In this document: piece after piece, positions 37,052 through 45,942 of the stretch
Layout: each line of letters opens with the position of its first letter
How positions within the stretch are numbered: the first letter of the stretch is position 1
Notes under the pieces: generated by a model
The model's input: the letters and a program-made list of their open reading frames with translations, nothing else
The model's database searches: none
What the model was told of the DNA's origin: nothing
Program-made: the position numbers and the translations under genes
Assembly (NCBI GenBank): GCA_024280155.1
Contig: JAJRQQ010000106.1
Location: 62,001 to 126,000, forward strand
Reading direction: 5' to 3'
Source of the DNA: Bacteroidota bacterium
GTDB lineage: Bacteria > Bacteroidota > Bacteroidia > Flavobacteriales_D > Crocinitomicaceae
DNA length: 64,000 nucleotides

Positions 37052-37699
37052 TTATTTATCTGTTCCTAAATCATATATTTCTCTAATACCTTCAAGCTTT
37101 TCATGAAAATCAATATCAAGATCAATTAATTCTCCTGTATGAACATCAAATACCCATGCGTGAATAGAAGGGCCTCCTTTTTTTAAGTAGGATTTTTGAA
37201 AAACAGCCATTTTTATAACATTCACACATTGTTCAATCACATTTAATTCAACTAAACGATTGTACTTCTTTGTTTCATCCTCGATTGCATTTAATTCATC
37301 CTTGTGAATTCGATAAACATCTCGAATGTTTCTTAACCAAGGATTAAGTATGCCTAAATCTTGGGCTTCCATTGCTGCCTTAATTCCTCCACAATAATAA
37401 TGTCCGCAGACAATAATTCTCTTAACCTCTAAATGTTTTATTGCATATTCTACAACAGAGGCAGAACTATTGTCATTGTTTGGAACTAAATTAGCAACAT
37501 TTCTTAGAACAAACATTTCTCCAGGCTGAACACCAGTCATGTCTTCTGCAGTTACTCTACTGTCACTACAGCCAATGTATAAAATTTCAGGTTTTTGTCC
37601 TTTCGCGAGTTCTTCAAAAAAATTTTCATTTAAATCTTTCTGTGACGCAATCCACTTCTTATTATTTTCAAAAATTTGATCGTAAAGTTCTTTTTCCAT
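37052..37699 (-). CDS. can: Beta-carbonic anhydrase
   Basis: 215 residues, same size as E. coli Can. Reversibly hydrates CO2. Zinc ligands Cys44, His100 and Cys103 (GCSDSRV, CGHYYCGG) and the Asp46-Arg48 dyad are intact. Nearby motif GEMFVLRNVANLVP is standard. First gene of the pair with bestrophin. Confidence 0.95.
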   Translation of the reverse strand: MEKELYDQIFENNKKWIASQKDLNENFFEELAKGQKPEILYIGCSDSRVTAEDMTGVQPGEMFVLRNVANLVPNNDNSSASVVEYAIKHLEVKRIIVCGHYYCGGIKAAMEAQDLGILNPWLRNIRDVYRIHKDELNAIEDETKKYNRLVELNVIEQCVNVIKMAVFQKSYLKKGGPSIHAWVFDVHTGELIDLDIDFHEKLEGIREIYDLGTDK

Positions 37700-37979
37700 A
37701 TAAAAAATTAATATCCAAATATATATATATTAACTTAATAAATCATAAACTTCATATCCCAAAAACCTATACTTGATATAAAATATATTTATATTATAAC
37801 ACTACTCATGTGTTTATAATTGTTGTCAATGATTTTTTATGTACTTAGTCTTATTAGCTTTTCAATTTGAACGGTGATTTTGCAACACAGCGAATCATGA
37901 AGCATTAAAAATAATATGATGTGAGGTTTTTCGTGAGCAATAAAACTATTTGTATCTTAGTTGTTCCAAATAAACAGAT

Positions 37980-39365
37980 ATGCTCAAAGTTACTTCCCCT
38001 TTCGATTTATCATTAATCAAAGAAATTCCTATTGTTGGAAAAAAAGAAGTAGAATCTGCACTTAAAAAAGCACATTCTCTCTTTTTAAATCAAGAAAAAT
38101 GGTTGCCACCACATGAAAGAATTGCTATTCTGCATAAAACCGTGGCAATAATGAAAACCAAAGTTGATGAATTGACAAAACTTGCTGCTTCTGAAGGTGG
38201 AAAACCTTTGATTGATTCTAAAGTGGAAGTTCTACGGGCAATTAACGGTGTACAGTTGGCGGCAGAACATATCGGTCAATTAAAAGGAGAGCAAATTCCG
38301 ATGGGTTTGACGAAAGCATCTGAAAATAGATTGGGTTTCACAACCCGAGAACCGATAGGAGTTGTTGCGTCGATTAGTGCATTTAATCATCCTTTAAATT
38401 TAATCGTTCATCAAGTTGTTACCGCAGTAGCTGCTGGTTGCCCTGTGATTGTAAAACCTGCTCTAACTACTCCTTTATCTTGTTTGGCTTTGGTTGAAAT
38501 TCTACACGAAGGAGGATTACCAGAAGGTTGGTGTCAGGCGATAATTTGTGAAAATGATGCCGCAGAATTATTAGCCACAGATAAACGAGTAAACTATCTT
38601 TCATTCATCGGTTCTGCAAAAGTGGGTTGGTATTTAAAATCAAAATTATCTCCTGGAACACGTTGTGCTTTAGAACATGGTGGAGTTGCACCAGTAATTG
38701 TTGAGAAAGATGCTGATTTCACCGAGTTAATTCCTGCTTTAGCAAAGGGTGGTTTTTATCATGCAGGACAAGTTTGCGTTTCAGTACAGCGTGTTTTTGC
38801 ACATGAATCAATTGTTGATGAGTTAGCGAGAGAATTATCCGAAGTTGCCTCAAAATTAGTCGTTGGTAATCAAATGGATGAGAAAACAGAGGTTGGTCCG
38901 TTGATTCTACCCAAAGAAGTTGACCGAGTTGAACAATGGGTGAATGAAGCTATTGAAGAAGGAGCAATACTTTTAACTGGGGGAAAACGAATTTCGAACA
39001 CTTGCTTTGAACCAACTGTTTTATTAAATTCTTCTGAATATTCAAAAGTTTCAACATTGGAAATTTTTGGTCCTGTGGTTTGCGTTTACGCCTATTCTGA
39101 CAGAAATAAAGCGATAGAAATTGCCAATTCTTTAGATTACCACTTCCAAGCTGCTGTTTTTACAAAAAATATCGATATCGCATTTGAATGTGTAAAAAAA
39201 CTAAACGCTACGGCAGTAATGGTCAATGATCATACTGCTTTTCGAGTAGATTGGATGCCTTTTGGTGGTCGAGACGCTTCTGGTATAGGCATGGGTGGGA
39301 TTCAATATTCTATGCACGAAATGACAAGAGAAAAACTAATGGTTTTTAAAAGTTCAGTCTTATAA
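37980..39365 (+). CDS. NAD(P)-dependent aldehyde dehydrogenase
   Basis: 461 residues. Full ALDH fold: GVVASISAFNHPLNLIVHQ (cofactor binding), PVIVKPALTTPLSCLALVEIL, SFIGSAKVGWYLK, catalytic Glu in ALEHGGVAPVIV, catalytic Cys in HAGQVCVSVQRVF, and EIFGPVVCVYAY. The Glu-His-Gly-Gly in place of the usual Glu-Leu-Gly-Gly is seen in some branches. Substrate is not evident; succinate-semialdehyde-like or phosphonoacetaldehyde-like enzymes are possible. Single gene. Confidence 0.9.
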   Translation: MLKVTSPFDLSLIKEIPIVGKKEVESALKKAHSLFLNQEKWLPPHERIAILHKTVAIMKTKVDELTKLAASEGGKPLIDSKVEVLRAINGVQLAAEHIGQLKGEQIPMGLTKASENRLGFTTREPIGVVASISAFNHPLNLIVHQVVTAVAAGCPVIVKPALTTPLSCLALVEILHEGGLPEGWCQAIICENDAAELLATDKRVNYLSFIGSAKVGWYLKSKLSPGTRCALEHGGVAPVIVEKDADFTELIPALAKGGFYHAGQVCVSVQRVFAHESIVDELARELSEVASKLVVGNQMDEKTEVGPLILPKEVDRVEQWVNEAIEEGAILLTGGKRISNTCFEPTVLLNSSEYSKVSTLEIFGPVVCVYAYSDRNKAIEIANSLDYHFQAAVFTKNIDIAFECVKKLNATAVMVNDHTAFRVDWMPFGGRDASGIGMGGIQYSMHEMTREKLMVFKSSVL

Positions 39366-39477
39366 TTAAATGAAATAACTGTTTTTTTTAAATTTCCTTG
39401 GAAATGATGTTCTTTTGTAACTTTTGTTGAATTATTCTCAAAAGTTTATGTCTATTTTTGGAAAAAACAATAAAATT

Positions 39478-39897
39478 ATGGCACATACAATAAAAACAAA
39501 ATGGGAAGGTGGTATGCTTTTCAATTCTGAGACCGTAGGAGGAGAAGTTGTTCTTGATGCAGACGCAGCAGTTGGTGGACAAGGAAAAGGAGTTCGACCA
39601 AAAGCGTTGATGTTAGTTTCTCTTTCTGGTTGCACAGGAATGGACGTTGCTTCTTTGATGAAAAAAATGCGCGTTGACGTAGAAGATTTTCGTGTGGAGG
39701 TTAGTGGTGAATTAACCGAAGAACACCCAAAAAAATACCATACCGTAAAAGTGGATTATTTCTTTAAGTGTGACCCATCAGAGGAAAATAAAAAGAAAAT
39801 TGAAAAATCAGTCGATTTATCAGTGAATAGATATTGCGGTGTGTTTGAAATGTTTCGCTCTTTTGCAGATGTTTCGCATGAAGTGCACTATGAGTAG
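39478..39897 (+). CDS. OsmC-family peroxiredoxin-like protein
   Basis: 139 residues from ATG 39478; a start at 39448 (MSIFGKNNKIM) is possible. Redox Cys residues lie in SGCTGMDVASLMKKM and NRYCGVFEMF. Family members reduce organic hydroperoxides. The first strand HTIKTKWEGGMLFNSE and GKGVRPKALMLVSLSGC are typical. Confidence 0.92.
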   Translation: MAHTIKTKWEGGMLFNSETVGGEVVLDADAAVGGQGKGVRPKALMLVSLSGCTGMDVASLMKKMRVDVEDFRVEVSGELTEEHPKKYHTVKVDYFFKCDPSEENKKKIEKSVDLSVNRYCGVFEMFRSFADVSHEVHYE

Positions 39898-39983
39898 AAA
39901 CAACTTAAGTATTGTGGTGTATGGAAGCAGAACATCTTTCGACGATTAACTTCTATTCTCATATTTTTTGTTTTCCACGCTTT

Positions 39984-40229
39984 TCACATCTTCTCCGTTA
40001 AAGCCTTAAAAACACGCACAATTTTTTTTCGGAAGAAAACAACCAGCAAGATGTATGGAAGTATCATTAAATAGAGGATGCCATAATTGATGTTTTGTCC
40101 AAAAGATGCTTCATCTAATTCACTTCCTTGTTCTGCGAGAAGTTTACATTGTGAACACCCTTGACCAAAAGAATAGTCAATGATAAAAACGGCAACTAAA
40201 AGAATTAATATGCGAGTCCATTTATTCAT
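39984..40229 (-). CDS. Small membrane protein with Cys-x-x-Cys
   Basis: 81 residues. N-terminal helix or signal peptide (MNKWTRILILLVAVFIIDYSFGQ) followed by GCSQCKLLAEQGSELDEASFGQNINYG and a second helix (YGILYLMILPYILLVVFF), then a basic tail. The conserved GCSQCK and FGxxINxGI pattern is a recurrent small Bacteroidota family without known function. Four bases after a TAAATTTG box. Confidence 0.75.
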   Translation of the reverse strand: MNKWTRILILLVAVFIIDYSFGQGCSQCKLLAEQGSELDEASFGQNINYGILYLMILPYILLVVFFRKKIVRVFKALTEKM

Positions 40230-40233
40230 GGCG

Positions 40234-40241
40234 CAAATTTA
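40234..40241 (-). promoter_or_regulatory. -7 box four bases before the small membrane protein gene
   Basis: TAAATTTG then CGCC and ATG 40229. No clear -33 TTG. Confidence 0.4.
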
Positions 40242-40348
40242 TGAAAAATAGAGCTTTAAATTCATGATTTTTATCATTTGATGACCTTTTATTGAGTAAT
40301 CTGATACAAACACCTCTTTTTTATCCTTTTTAGTCTGAAAAATTCGAA

Positions 40349-40356
40349 TAACTTTG
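40349..40356 (+). promoter_or_regulatory. -7 box five bases before the TPR lipoprotein gene
   Basis: TAACTTTG, then TAAAC and ATG 40362. Identical box to that of ferritin. Confidence 0.4.
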
Positions 40357-40361
40357 TAAAC

Positions 40362-41375
40362 ATGAATAAAATATTATTTACAGCATTTACAGTTCTTTTA
40401 TTCGTTACTTTTTCAAGTTGTGACGACACAGAAGTGAATGAAGAAAATACAGAAGTTGTTGAGCAAAACATCGATAGTCTTTTAACTTCAAATCCGGATG
40501 ATGTTGGTTTACTTGTAAAAAGAGGAAATGAATATTTTGACAACTATCAGTATGATTTAGCGATGAATGATGCTGCAAAAGCATTTCGACTTGATTCTTT
40601 AAACGTTGATGCTCGGCTATTGTATGCAGAGGTTTTAAATAATCGACACAATAGAACCGTTGAAGATGTGAGTATTGCTCAACGACACTATAAAGTTGTC
40701 TTAGGAAAACAACCTGAAAACACAAGGGCTTTAGTTGGATTGGCTTCCACTTATTTGTATCAGCAAGATTTTGACAGAACATTTCAATTTGTGAACGATG
40801 CGCTTCGAATAGACCCAAAATACAGAAATGCTTATGTTTTAAAAGGAACGGCATATTTGATGATGGACAATAAAAAATTAGCTATATCTTCTTATGAAAC
40901 AGCCATCCAACAAGACCCCGATTTCTATGAAGCTTATTTTATTTTAGGGCAGATTTTTCAAGCGGAGAATGACCCATTATGTGTTGAATATTTTACTTCT
41001 GCTGCAAAATTAAAACCAGATAATTACGAATTCAAATACCAAGAAGCTTATTCGAAAGAAATGTTTGGACAATTTGAAGGGGCAAAAGAAGGTTATAGAG
41101 AAATGGTATACAGTGAAGACGATATTTATGTTATGAGAGGTTTGTTTCATCAAGGGCATATTCAACAGTTTGAAGATAAAAACATCGATAGTGCCATCTA
41201 TTTTTATCAATCAGCCATTAAAACAGACCCTCGTTTTTTAGAGGCGTGGTTTAACCTTGGTATTTGTCACGAAGAAAAAGGAAACAAAGAGAAAGCATTA
41301 AAATCATACGCTAAATGTTTGGAGTTAAATCCAGAATTTGAAGTGGCTAAAACACGAGCGAACAAAATTAGATAG
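40362..41375 (+). CDS. Tetratricopeptide-repeat lipoprotein
   Basis: 337 residues. Lipoprotein signal with the lipobox FSSC at Cys20, an acidic linker (DDTEVNEENTEVVEQNI), then about seven TPR units (VGLLVKRGNEYFDNYQYDLAMNDAAKAF, AYVLKGTAYLMMDNKKLAISSYETAI, AWFNLGICHEEKGNKEKALKSY). Predicted periplasmic membrane-anchored scaffold. The next gene begins immediately after the stop. Function unknown. Confidence 0.85.
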   Translation: MNKILFTAFTVLLFVTFSSCDDTEVNEENTEVVEQNIDSLLTSNPDDVGLLVKRGNEYFDNYQYDLAMNDAAKAFRLDSLNVDARLLYAEVLNNRHNRTVEDVSIAQRHYKVVLGKQPENTRALVGLASTYLYQQDFDRTFQFVNDALRIDPKYRNAYVLKGTAYLMMDNKKLAISSYETAIQQDPDFYEAYFILGQIFQAENDPLCVEYFTSAAKLKPDNYEFKYQEAYSKEMFGQFEGAKEGYREMVYSEDDIYVMRGLFHQGHIQQFEDKNIDSAIYFYQSAIKTDPRFLEAWFNLGICHEEKGNKEKALKSYAKCLELNPEFEVAKTRANKIR

Positions 41376-41963
41376 ATGAAAATCAATCAAAAAGCCGTTC
41401 AAATAGCATCGGATGCTATTATTCCTTTAATGGGGTTTTTTCTCTGGAACTGGAGTTTATACTTCATTCTTCTGTTCTATTTTATCGATTTAATCGGGAA
41501 CGAAATGATTGCTCATCTAAAATCTCGTAAAACCATTCAATTTCAGCAAAAACCGAAAACAGAATGGATTAAATTTGGTATTTTTAGTAGTGCTTTATTC
41601 ATTGTTTTGATTGCTTTGATTCACTTTGCCATGACATTTATTTCGCCTACCATTGACTTTTTCAGTGAAATGAAAAACTTTTGGAATTACGAAGAACTAG
41701 GAATAAAACAAGGATACATTCTTGTTCCTCTGGTATTATTTGTTGCTTTCCAACAATACAAAATGACTTTTTTAATGACAGCAAAATTTAGAACGACGAC
41801 TGTTGAAACAATTTGGAAAAACCACCTTCACGCCATTTTCATTTTGATTGGTTTTACCGGATTGGTCATCGGGTTAAATTTATTTATTTTGCTTTCTGAT
41901 ATGGTTTATGTTTTAGGAATCGTTCTTTGTACTACTTTGTATAAGTGGAGGTCTACGAATTAA
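41376..41963 (+). CDS. DUF6498-like membrane protein
   Basis: 195 residues with about five membrane helices (roughly 12-38, 62-88, 102-124, 146-165 and 170-187), beginning MKINQKAVQIASDAIIPLMGFFLWNWSLYFILLFYFID. Its helix pattern recalls DUF6498 but I am not certain. It follows the TPR lipoprotein with zero spacing and should be co-transcribed. Confidence 0.55.
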   Translation: MKINQKAVQIASDAIIPLMGFFLWNWSLYFILLFYFIDLIGNEMIAHLKSRKTIQFQQKPKTEWIKFGIFSSALFIVLIALIHFAMTFISPTIDFFSEMKNFWNYEELGIKQGYILVPLVLFVAFQQYKMTFLMTAKFRTTTVETIWKNHLHAIFILIGFTGLVIGLNLFILLSDMVYVLGIVLCTTLYKWRSTN

Positions 41964-42054
41964 TAGATAAACTTTTATTTATTTCAACATCTTTTCTTTT
42001 CGCTCTATAGAAATTAGCTTCTTTAATTCTTATTTTTGTAAAAAAATCAAAACA

Positions 42055-43353
42055 ATGACAAAAATCAATCGTTCCAAATCAGAATCATTATTTATAACAG
42101 CCAAAACATATTTCCCTGGTGGGGTCAATTCACCTGTTCGTGCTTTTAAATCTGTAGAAGGTGCACCAATCTTTATGAAAAAAGGAGATGGATGTGAAAT
42201 TTGGGATGAAGATGGAAATAAATTCATTGATTTTTGCTGTAGTTGGGGGCCATTGATTTTAGGTCACAACAATAAAGGTGTTTACGATGGAATTGTTGCA
42301 GCACTGAAAAATGGAGCAAGTTTCGGAGCACCAACGGTTCTGGAAAATGAATTGGGAGAATTAATTCTTTCTAAAAACCCATTCATCGATAAAATTCGTT
42401 TTGTGAGCTCTGGAACAGAAGCGGTAATGTCTGCTTTACGTATGGCAAGAGGTTTTACTGGACGAACAAAAGTTTTAAAATTTGAAGGTTGCTACCACGG
42501 ACATACCGATTCAATGTTGGTCAAAGCAGGGAGTGGTTTGGTAACTTTTGGAGAATCATCAAGCGCAGGAGTTCCTGAAGAATACGCAAATGAGACTTTA
42601 GTTTTACCATTAAACGATATCGACGCATTAAAAAAATGCTTTGCAGATTTTGGAAAAGATATTGCCTGTGCGATTATTGAACCGATACCAGCAAACAATG
42701 GATTGTTATTGCAAGATAAGTCTTTCTTAACTGCTTTACGAGAAATTTGTACAGAATATGGTGCTTTATTATTCTTCGATGAGGTTATTTCTGGATTTAG
42801 AGTTGGTTTTAATGGTGCCGCAGAATTGTATGGAATTACACCAGACATCATCACTTACGGTAAAATTATTGGTGGTGGATTGCCTGTTGGTGCTTATGGA
42901 GCAAGAAATGAGATTATGGCAATGATTTCTCCTGACGGACCAGTTTACCAAGCAGGAACGCTTTCAGGAAACCCTGTTGCTATGGCAGCCGGTATTGCTC
43001 AATTGACAGAATGTGCAAAAGATGGTTTCTATGAAGATCAAGAACGAAGAACAAAAACGTTTGTCAATACAATCAACGCTCACGCAAAAACGAAAGGATA
43101 TAATTTTGAGTTGATTACCATTGGTTCAATTTTTTGGTTATCATTCGATGGGAAAAAAACGATTCGTCGTGCAGATGAAATTGATGGAGATATGTCTAAA
43201 TTCGCTGCTTTATTCTCTGAATTATTAGACAGAGGAGTTTACATAGGACCAAGTGGATATGAAGTTGGATTTATTTCTCAAGCTCACACAGAAGAATATT
43301 TAAAAGTTGCAGCTCAGGCATTCTGCGAGAGTTTAGATGCTGTGATGGGGTAA
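42055..43353 (+). CDS. hemL: Glutamate-1-semialdehyde 2,1-aminomutase
   Basis: 432 residues. PLP enzyme converting glutamate-1-semialdehyde to 5-aminolevulinate, the C5 route to heme. Motifs: FPGGVNSPVRAFKSV at the start, SGTEAVMSALRMARGFTGR, FEGCYHGH, FDEVISGFR, and the PLP Lys270 in TYGKIIGGGLPVGAYG. Full length. A TATTTTTG box lies about 17 bases before the ATG. Confidence 0.96.
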   Translation: MTKINRSKSESLFITAKTYFPGGVNSPVRAFKSVEGAPIFMKKGDGCEIWDEDGNKFIDFCCSWGPLILGHNNKGVYDGIVAALKNGASFGAPTVLENELGELILSKNPFIDKIRFVSSGTEAVMSALRMARGFTGRTKVLKFEGCYHGHTDSMLVKAGSGLVTFGESSSAGVPEEYANETLVLPLNDIDALKKCFADFGKDIACAIIEPIPANNGLLLQDKSFLTALREICTEYGALLFFDEVISGFRVGFNGAAELYGITPDIITYGKIIGGGLPVGAYGARNEIMAMISPDGPVYQAGTLSGNPVAMAAGIAQLTECAKDGFYEDQERRTKTFVNTINAHAKTKGYNFELITIGSIFWLSFDGKKTIRRADEIDGDMSKFAALFSELLDRGVYIGPSGYEVGFISQAHTEEYLKVAAQAFCESLDAVMG

Positions 43354-43372
43354 GTTTTGTGCAAGAGGCAGG

Positions 43373-43397
43373 GGTAACTGCGACAAGCTCATTTACC
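43373..43397 (+). repeat. Degenerate copy of the CGACAAGCTCA palindromic element
   Basis: GGTAA...TTACC arms flank CTGCGACAAGCTCAT. Reverse-complemented, the terminator at 27899-27935 has GGTACTTCGACAAGCTCAGTAACC, so the two agree at most positions. It follows hemL closely and a T-run follows about 15 bases later, so it may end hemL transcription. Confidence 0.5.
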
Positions 43398-43569
43398 AAA
43401 TTAGAAGGGTTTTTTTATGAATAATTTTGAGATAGATATAAACATTGAACAAGGAATATGAAATGAAAAAGTAAATTTTTATCTTTTTCAAGTGTACGTC
43501 CCTCGTAAATCACTCTCAATACTGTTTCACAACTTTCTCGAGATTTTTTGTACTTTTATACAAAAACGC

Positions 43570-44112
43570 ATGACCATTTTATTTATATTTCTTGCTGTTG
43601 TTTTTCTACTTGTTGTTTTTGTGTGGACAATTTACAATAGACTTATTCAAGCACAAAATATTGTTGATGAGGCGTTTAGTGGAATTGATGTTCAACTGAA
43701 AAAACGTTTTTCTCTCATCCCAGCCTTGGTGAATGCTACAAAAGCTTACAATGAACATGAAGCTAATGTACTTGAAAAAATCGTTGCATTGAGAAGTGGA
43801 AATGACTTTCAACAAACGGCGTTAAAAGATCAAAAAATGACAAGTGCATTGAATCATTTTAAAATAACGATTGAGGATTACCCTGAGCTAAAAGCAAATA
43901 CACAATTTTTAAAACTCATGGACAACCTTTCTGCAGTTGAAAATGATTTATCAATGGCAAGAAGGTATTACAACGGAACTGTTCGAGATTTCAACACAAA
44001 AACAGAGGTATTTCCTGCTGTATTAGTTGCAAAAAAGTTTGGATTCAAGGGCATTGATTTTTATGAAATAAATGAAAATGAAATAAATGTTCCAACCATT
44101 GATTTAAACTAA
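43570..44112 (+). CDS. lemA: LemA-family protein
   Basis: 180 residues from ATG 43570 (a longer open frame upstream starts at a weak codon). One N-terminal helix (TILFIFLAVVFLLVVFVWTIYN), then the LemA helical bundle: NIVDEAFSGIDVQLKKRFSLIPALVNATKAY, NLSAVENDLSMARRYYNGTVRDFNTKTEVFPAVLVAKKFGF (family signature). Function poorly known. Thirteen bases upstream of a DUF2207 gene; the two are frequent partners. Confidence 0.92.
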   Translation: MTILFIFLAVVFLLVVFVWTIYNRLIQAQNIVDEAFSGIDVQLKKRFSLIPALVNATKAYNEHEANVLEKIVALRSGNDFQQTALKDQKMTSALNHFKITIEDYPELKANTQFLKLMDNLSAVENDLSMARRYYNGTVRDFNTKTEVFPAVLVAKKFGFKGIDFYEINENEINVPTIDLN

Positions 44113-44125
44113 TTTATACTGTTTT

Positions 44126-45829
44126 ATGATAAAAGCTATCTTTTTATTATTTTCTGTTTGCTTGGCATTTCTTTCTTTCACACAAGAAGAAAAAATTAAT
44201 CTGTTTTCCAGTGACATTGTTATTGGAGAAGATAGAATTGTTACCGTAACTGGAACCATCGTTGTATATTCAAGAGGAATCGATATCAAACGTGGTATTT
44301 TCAGAGAAATTCCATTGTCTTATGAGTACAATGGAGGGAATTATCGAGTAGATTTCGACCTCATCAGTGTGAAACGTGATGGAAAAGTAGAAAAATTTCA
44401 AACTGAAAGTGTTTCCAATGGAATTCGGATTTATTGTGGCGATAAGGATGTTTTCTTAGAAACAGGACAATACACCTATGAAATAGAGTACCAAGTTGAA
44501 CATGTTTTAGGTTTCTACGAAAAATACGACGAGTTTTATTGGAATGTGAATGGAAATGGGTGGATATTTAATATTGATAGCATTTCTGCAGTAGTTCACT
44601 ATCCAAAAGGCGCAAAACTTGTTCAATTGAATGGATATACAGGACGTCAAGGAGAAAAAAGTAAAGATTTTTCCACAATTAAATCGCAAAATTCAGTTGT
44701 CTTTTCAAGTAACAAACCAATGCAAGCACATGAAGGATTATCGGTTGCTGTTGCGTGGGAAAAAGGACATATTATTTACCCAACACCTTCTGAAGAATTT
44801 TGGTTTTGGTTACAAACTTACTTGTTGTATATTATTTGTGTTCTCGGCTTAATCATCAGTTTTCTTTTTAATTTTATTCTATGGTGGAAACACGGGAGAG
44901 ATCCCAAAAAAGGGACAATAATACCATTGTTTAAAGCACCCGATGATTTTTCTCCGGCAGAATGTGCTTACCTTGAAAATGAAGGGCGAAGAACAAATAC
45001 AATGTTTGGTTCTACGCTAATTAGCCTTGCAACGAAAGGATATTTATCGATAGAAAAAGAAAAAAAGGGTTTAATTTTTAAGCACAATAAATACACGATT
45101 ACCAAAACTAAAGGTGGAAATATAAAACCAATTAATGACATTGAGAAAGCTTTCAAAAAGCAACTTTTTTCAATGAATGATATTGTTGAAATTGAAAAGG
45201 GCGTTTACAATTCGAAAATTAATGTTGTCAGTAATAATTTAGTCAATGATATTGATGATAAGCAGAATAAGGTCTACTTTCAACGTAACAGTCACTTGCG
45301 CGTAAAACCGTTTATTATTACATTTATACTCCTTGTTTTTGGTGCAGTAACATTTGCTTTATATGGTGGAGCAATTTTTATTTTAATTGTCAGTGTTATT
45401 TTATCTGTCATTATCAATTTAATTTTCTATAGATTATTAGAACAACCCACTCAAAAAGGTCGACAAAAAATGGATGAAATTGCAGGGTTTAAAATGTATA
45501 TGAAATATACAGACAAGGAACGAATTAAATTAATGAACCCACCCACATTAGATTTCTCCCATTTTGAAGAAAACTTAGCGTATGCAATTGCATTAGATAT
45601 TGCTGAAGAATGGGCTGGTAAATTTGAGCCAAAAGAGTTGAGAAAGAACAGTTCTTTATTTATGCCTTACCTAATTGGAACCAGTTTTCATGACATAGGC
45701 GATATGGGAAATGAGTTAGCGAGTACAATTTCTTCTGCTTCAACCCCACCGAGTTCTTCGAGTGGAGGAAGTAGTGGTGGCGGGTTTTCCGGCGGTGGAT
45801 TTGGCGGCGGTGGTGGTGGCGGTTGGTAA
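44126..45829 (+). CDS. DUF2207-family membrane protein with Gly-rich tail
   Basis: 567 residues: signal peptide (MIKAIFLLFSVCLAFLSFTQ), an extracytoplasmic beta domain (about 25-215, VVYSRGIDIKRGIFREIPLSYE), a helix near 232-252, a cytoplasmic domain (DPKKGTIIPLFKAPDDFSPAECAYLENEG), two helices near 395-435 and a C-terminal Ser/Gly tail ending in a run of Gly and Trp. Fits DUF2207. Partner of LemA upstream. Confidence 0.9.
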   Translation: MIKAIFLLFSVCLAFLSFTQEEKINLFSSDIVIGEDRIVTVTGTIVVYSRGIDIKRGIFREIPLSYEYNGGNYRVDFDLISVKRDGKVEKFQTESVSNGIRIYCGDKDVFLETGQYTYEIEYQVEHVLGFYEKYDEFYWNVNGNGWIFNIDSISAVVHYPKGAKLVQLNGYTGRQGEKSKDFSTIKSQNSVVFSSNKPMQAHEGLSVAVAWEKGHIIYPTPSEEFWFWLQTYLLYIICVLGLIISFLFNFILWWKHGRDPKKGTIIPLFKAPDDFSPAECAYLENEGRRTNTMFGSTLISLATKGYLSIEKEKKGLIFKHNKYTITKTKGGNIKPINDIEKAFKKQLFSMNDIVEIEKGVYNSKINVVSNNLVNDIDDKQNKVYFQRNSHLRVKPFIITFILLVFGAVTFALYGGAIFILIVSVILSVIINLIFYRLLEQPTQKGRQKMDEIAGFKMYMKYTDKERIKLMNPPTLDFSHFEENLAYAIALDIAEEWAGKFEPKELRKNSSLFMPYLIGTSFHDIGDMGNELASTISSASTPPSSSSGGSSGGGFSGGGFGGGGGGGW

Positions 45830-45930
45830 ACAGTTTTGAGTTGAGAGGGCTTCATTTCCTATAAGTCGGTCATAGAAAAACCTCTAAACTCTTCCCCAAA
45901 AGACTCTTTATTATTTTCTCTATTTTTGGT

Positions 45931-45938
45931 TACCTTTG
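45931..45938 (+). promoter_or_regulatory. -7 box four bases before dusB
   Basis: TACCTTTG, then CACC and ATG 45943. The word TTTGCACCATG also occurs at the DUF6495-like gene. Confidence 0.45.
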
Positions 45939-45942
45939 CACC

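Noticed and set aside
37715-37735. Short AT dinucleotide run upstream of carbonic anhydrase
   Set aside because: Too short to call a repeat and expected in such AT-rich intergenic DNA.
45755-45826. GGT/GGC-rich stretch looking like a microsatellite or repeat element
   Set aside because: It is the in-frame Gly/Ser tail of the DUF2207 protein.
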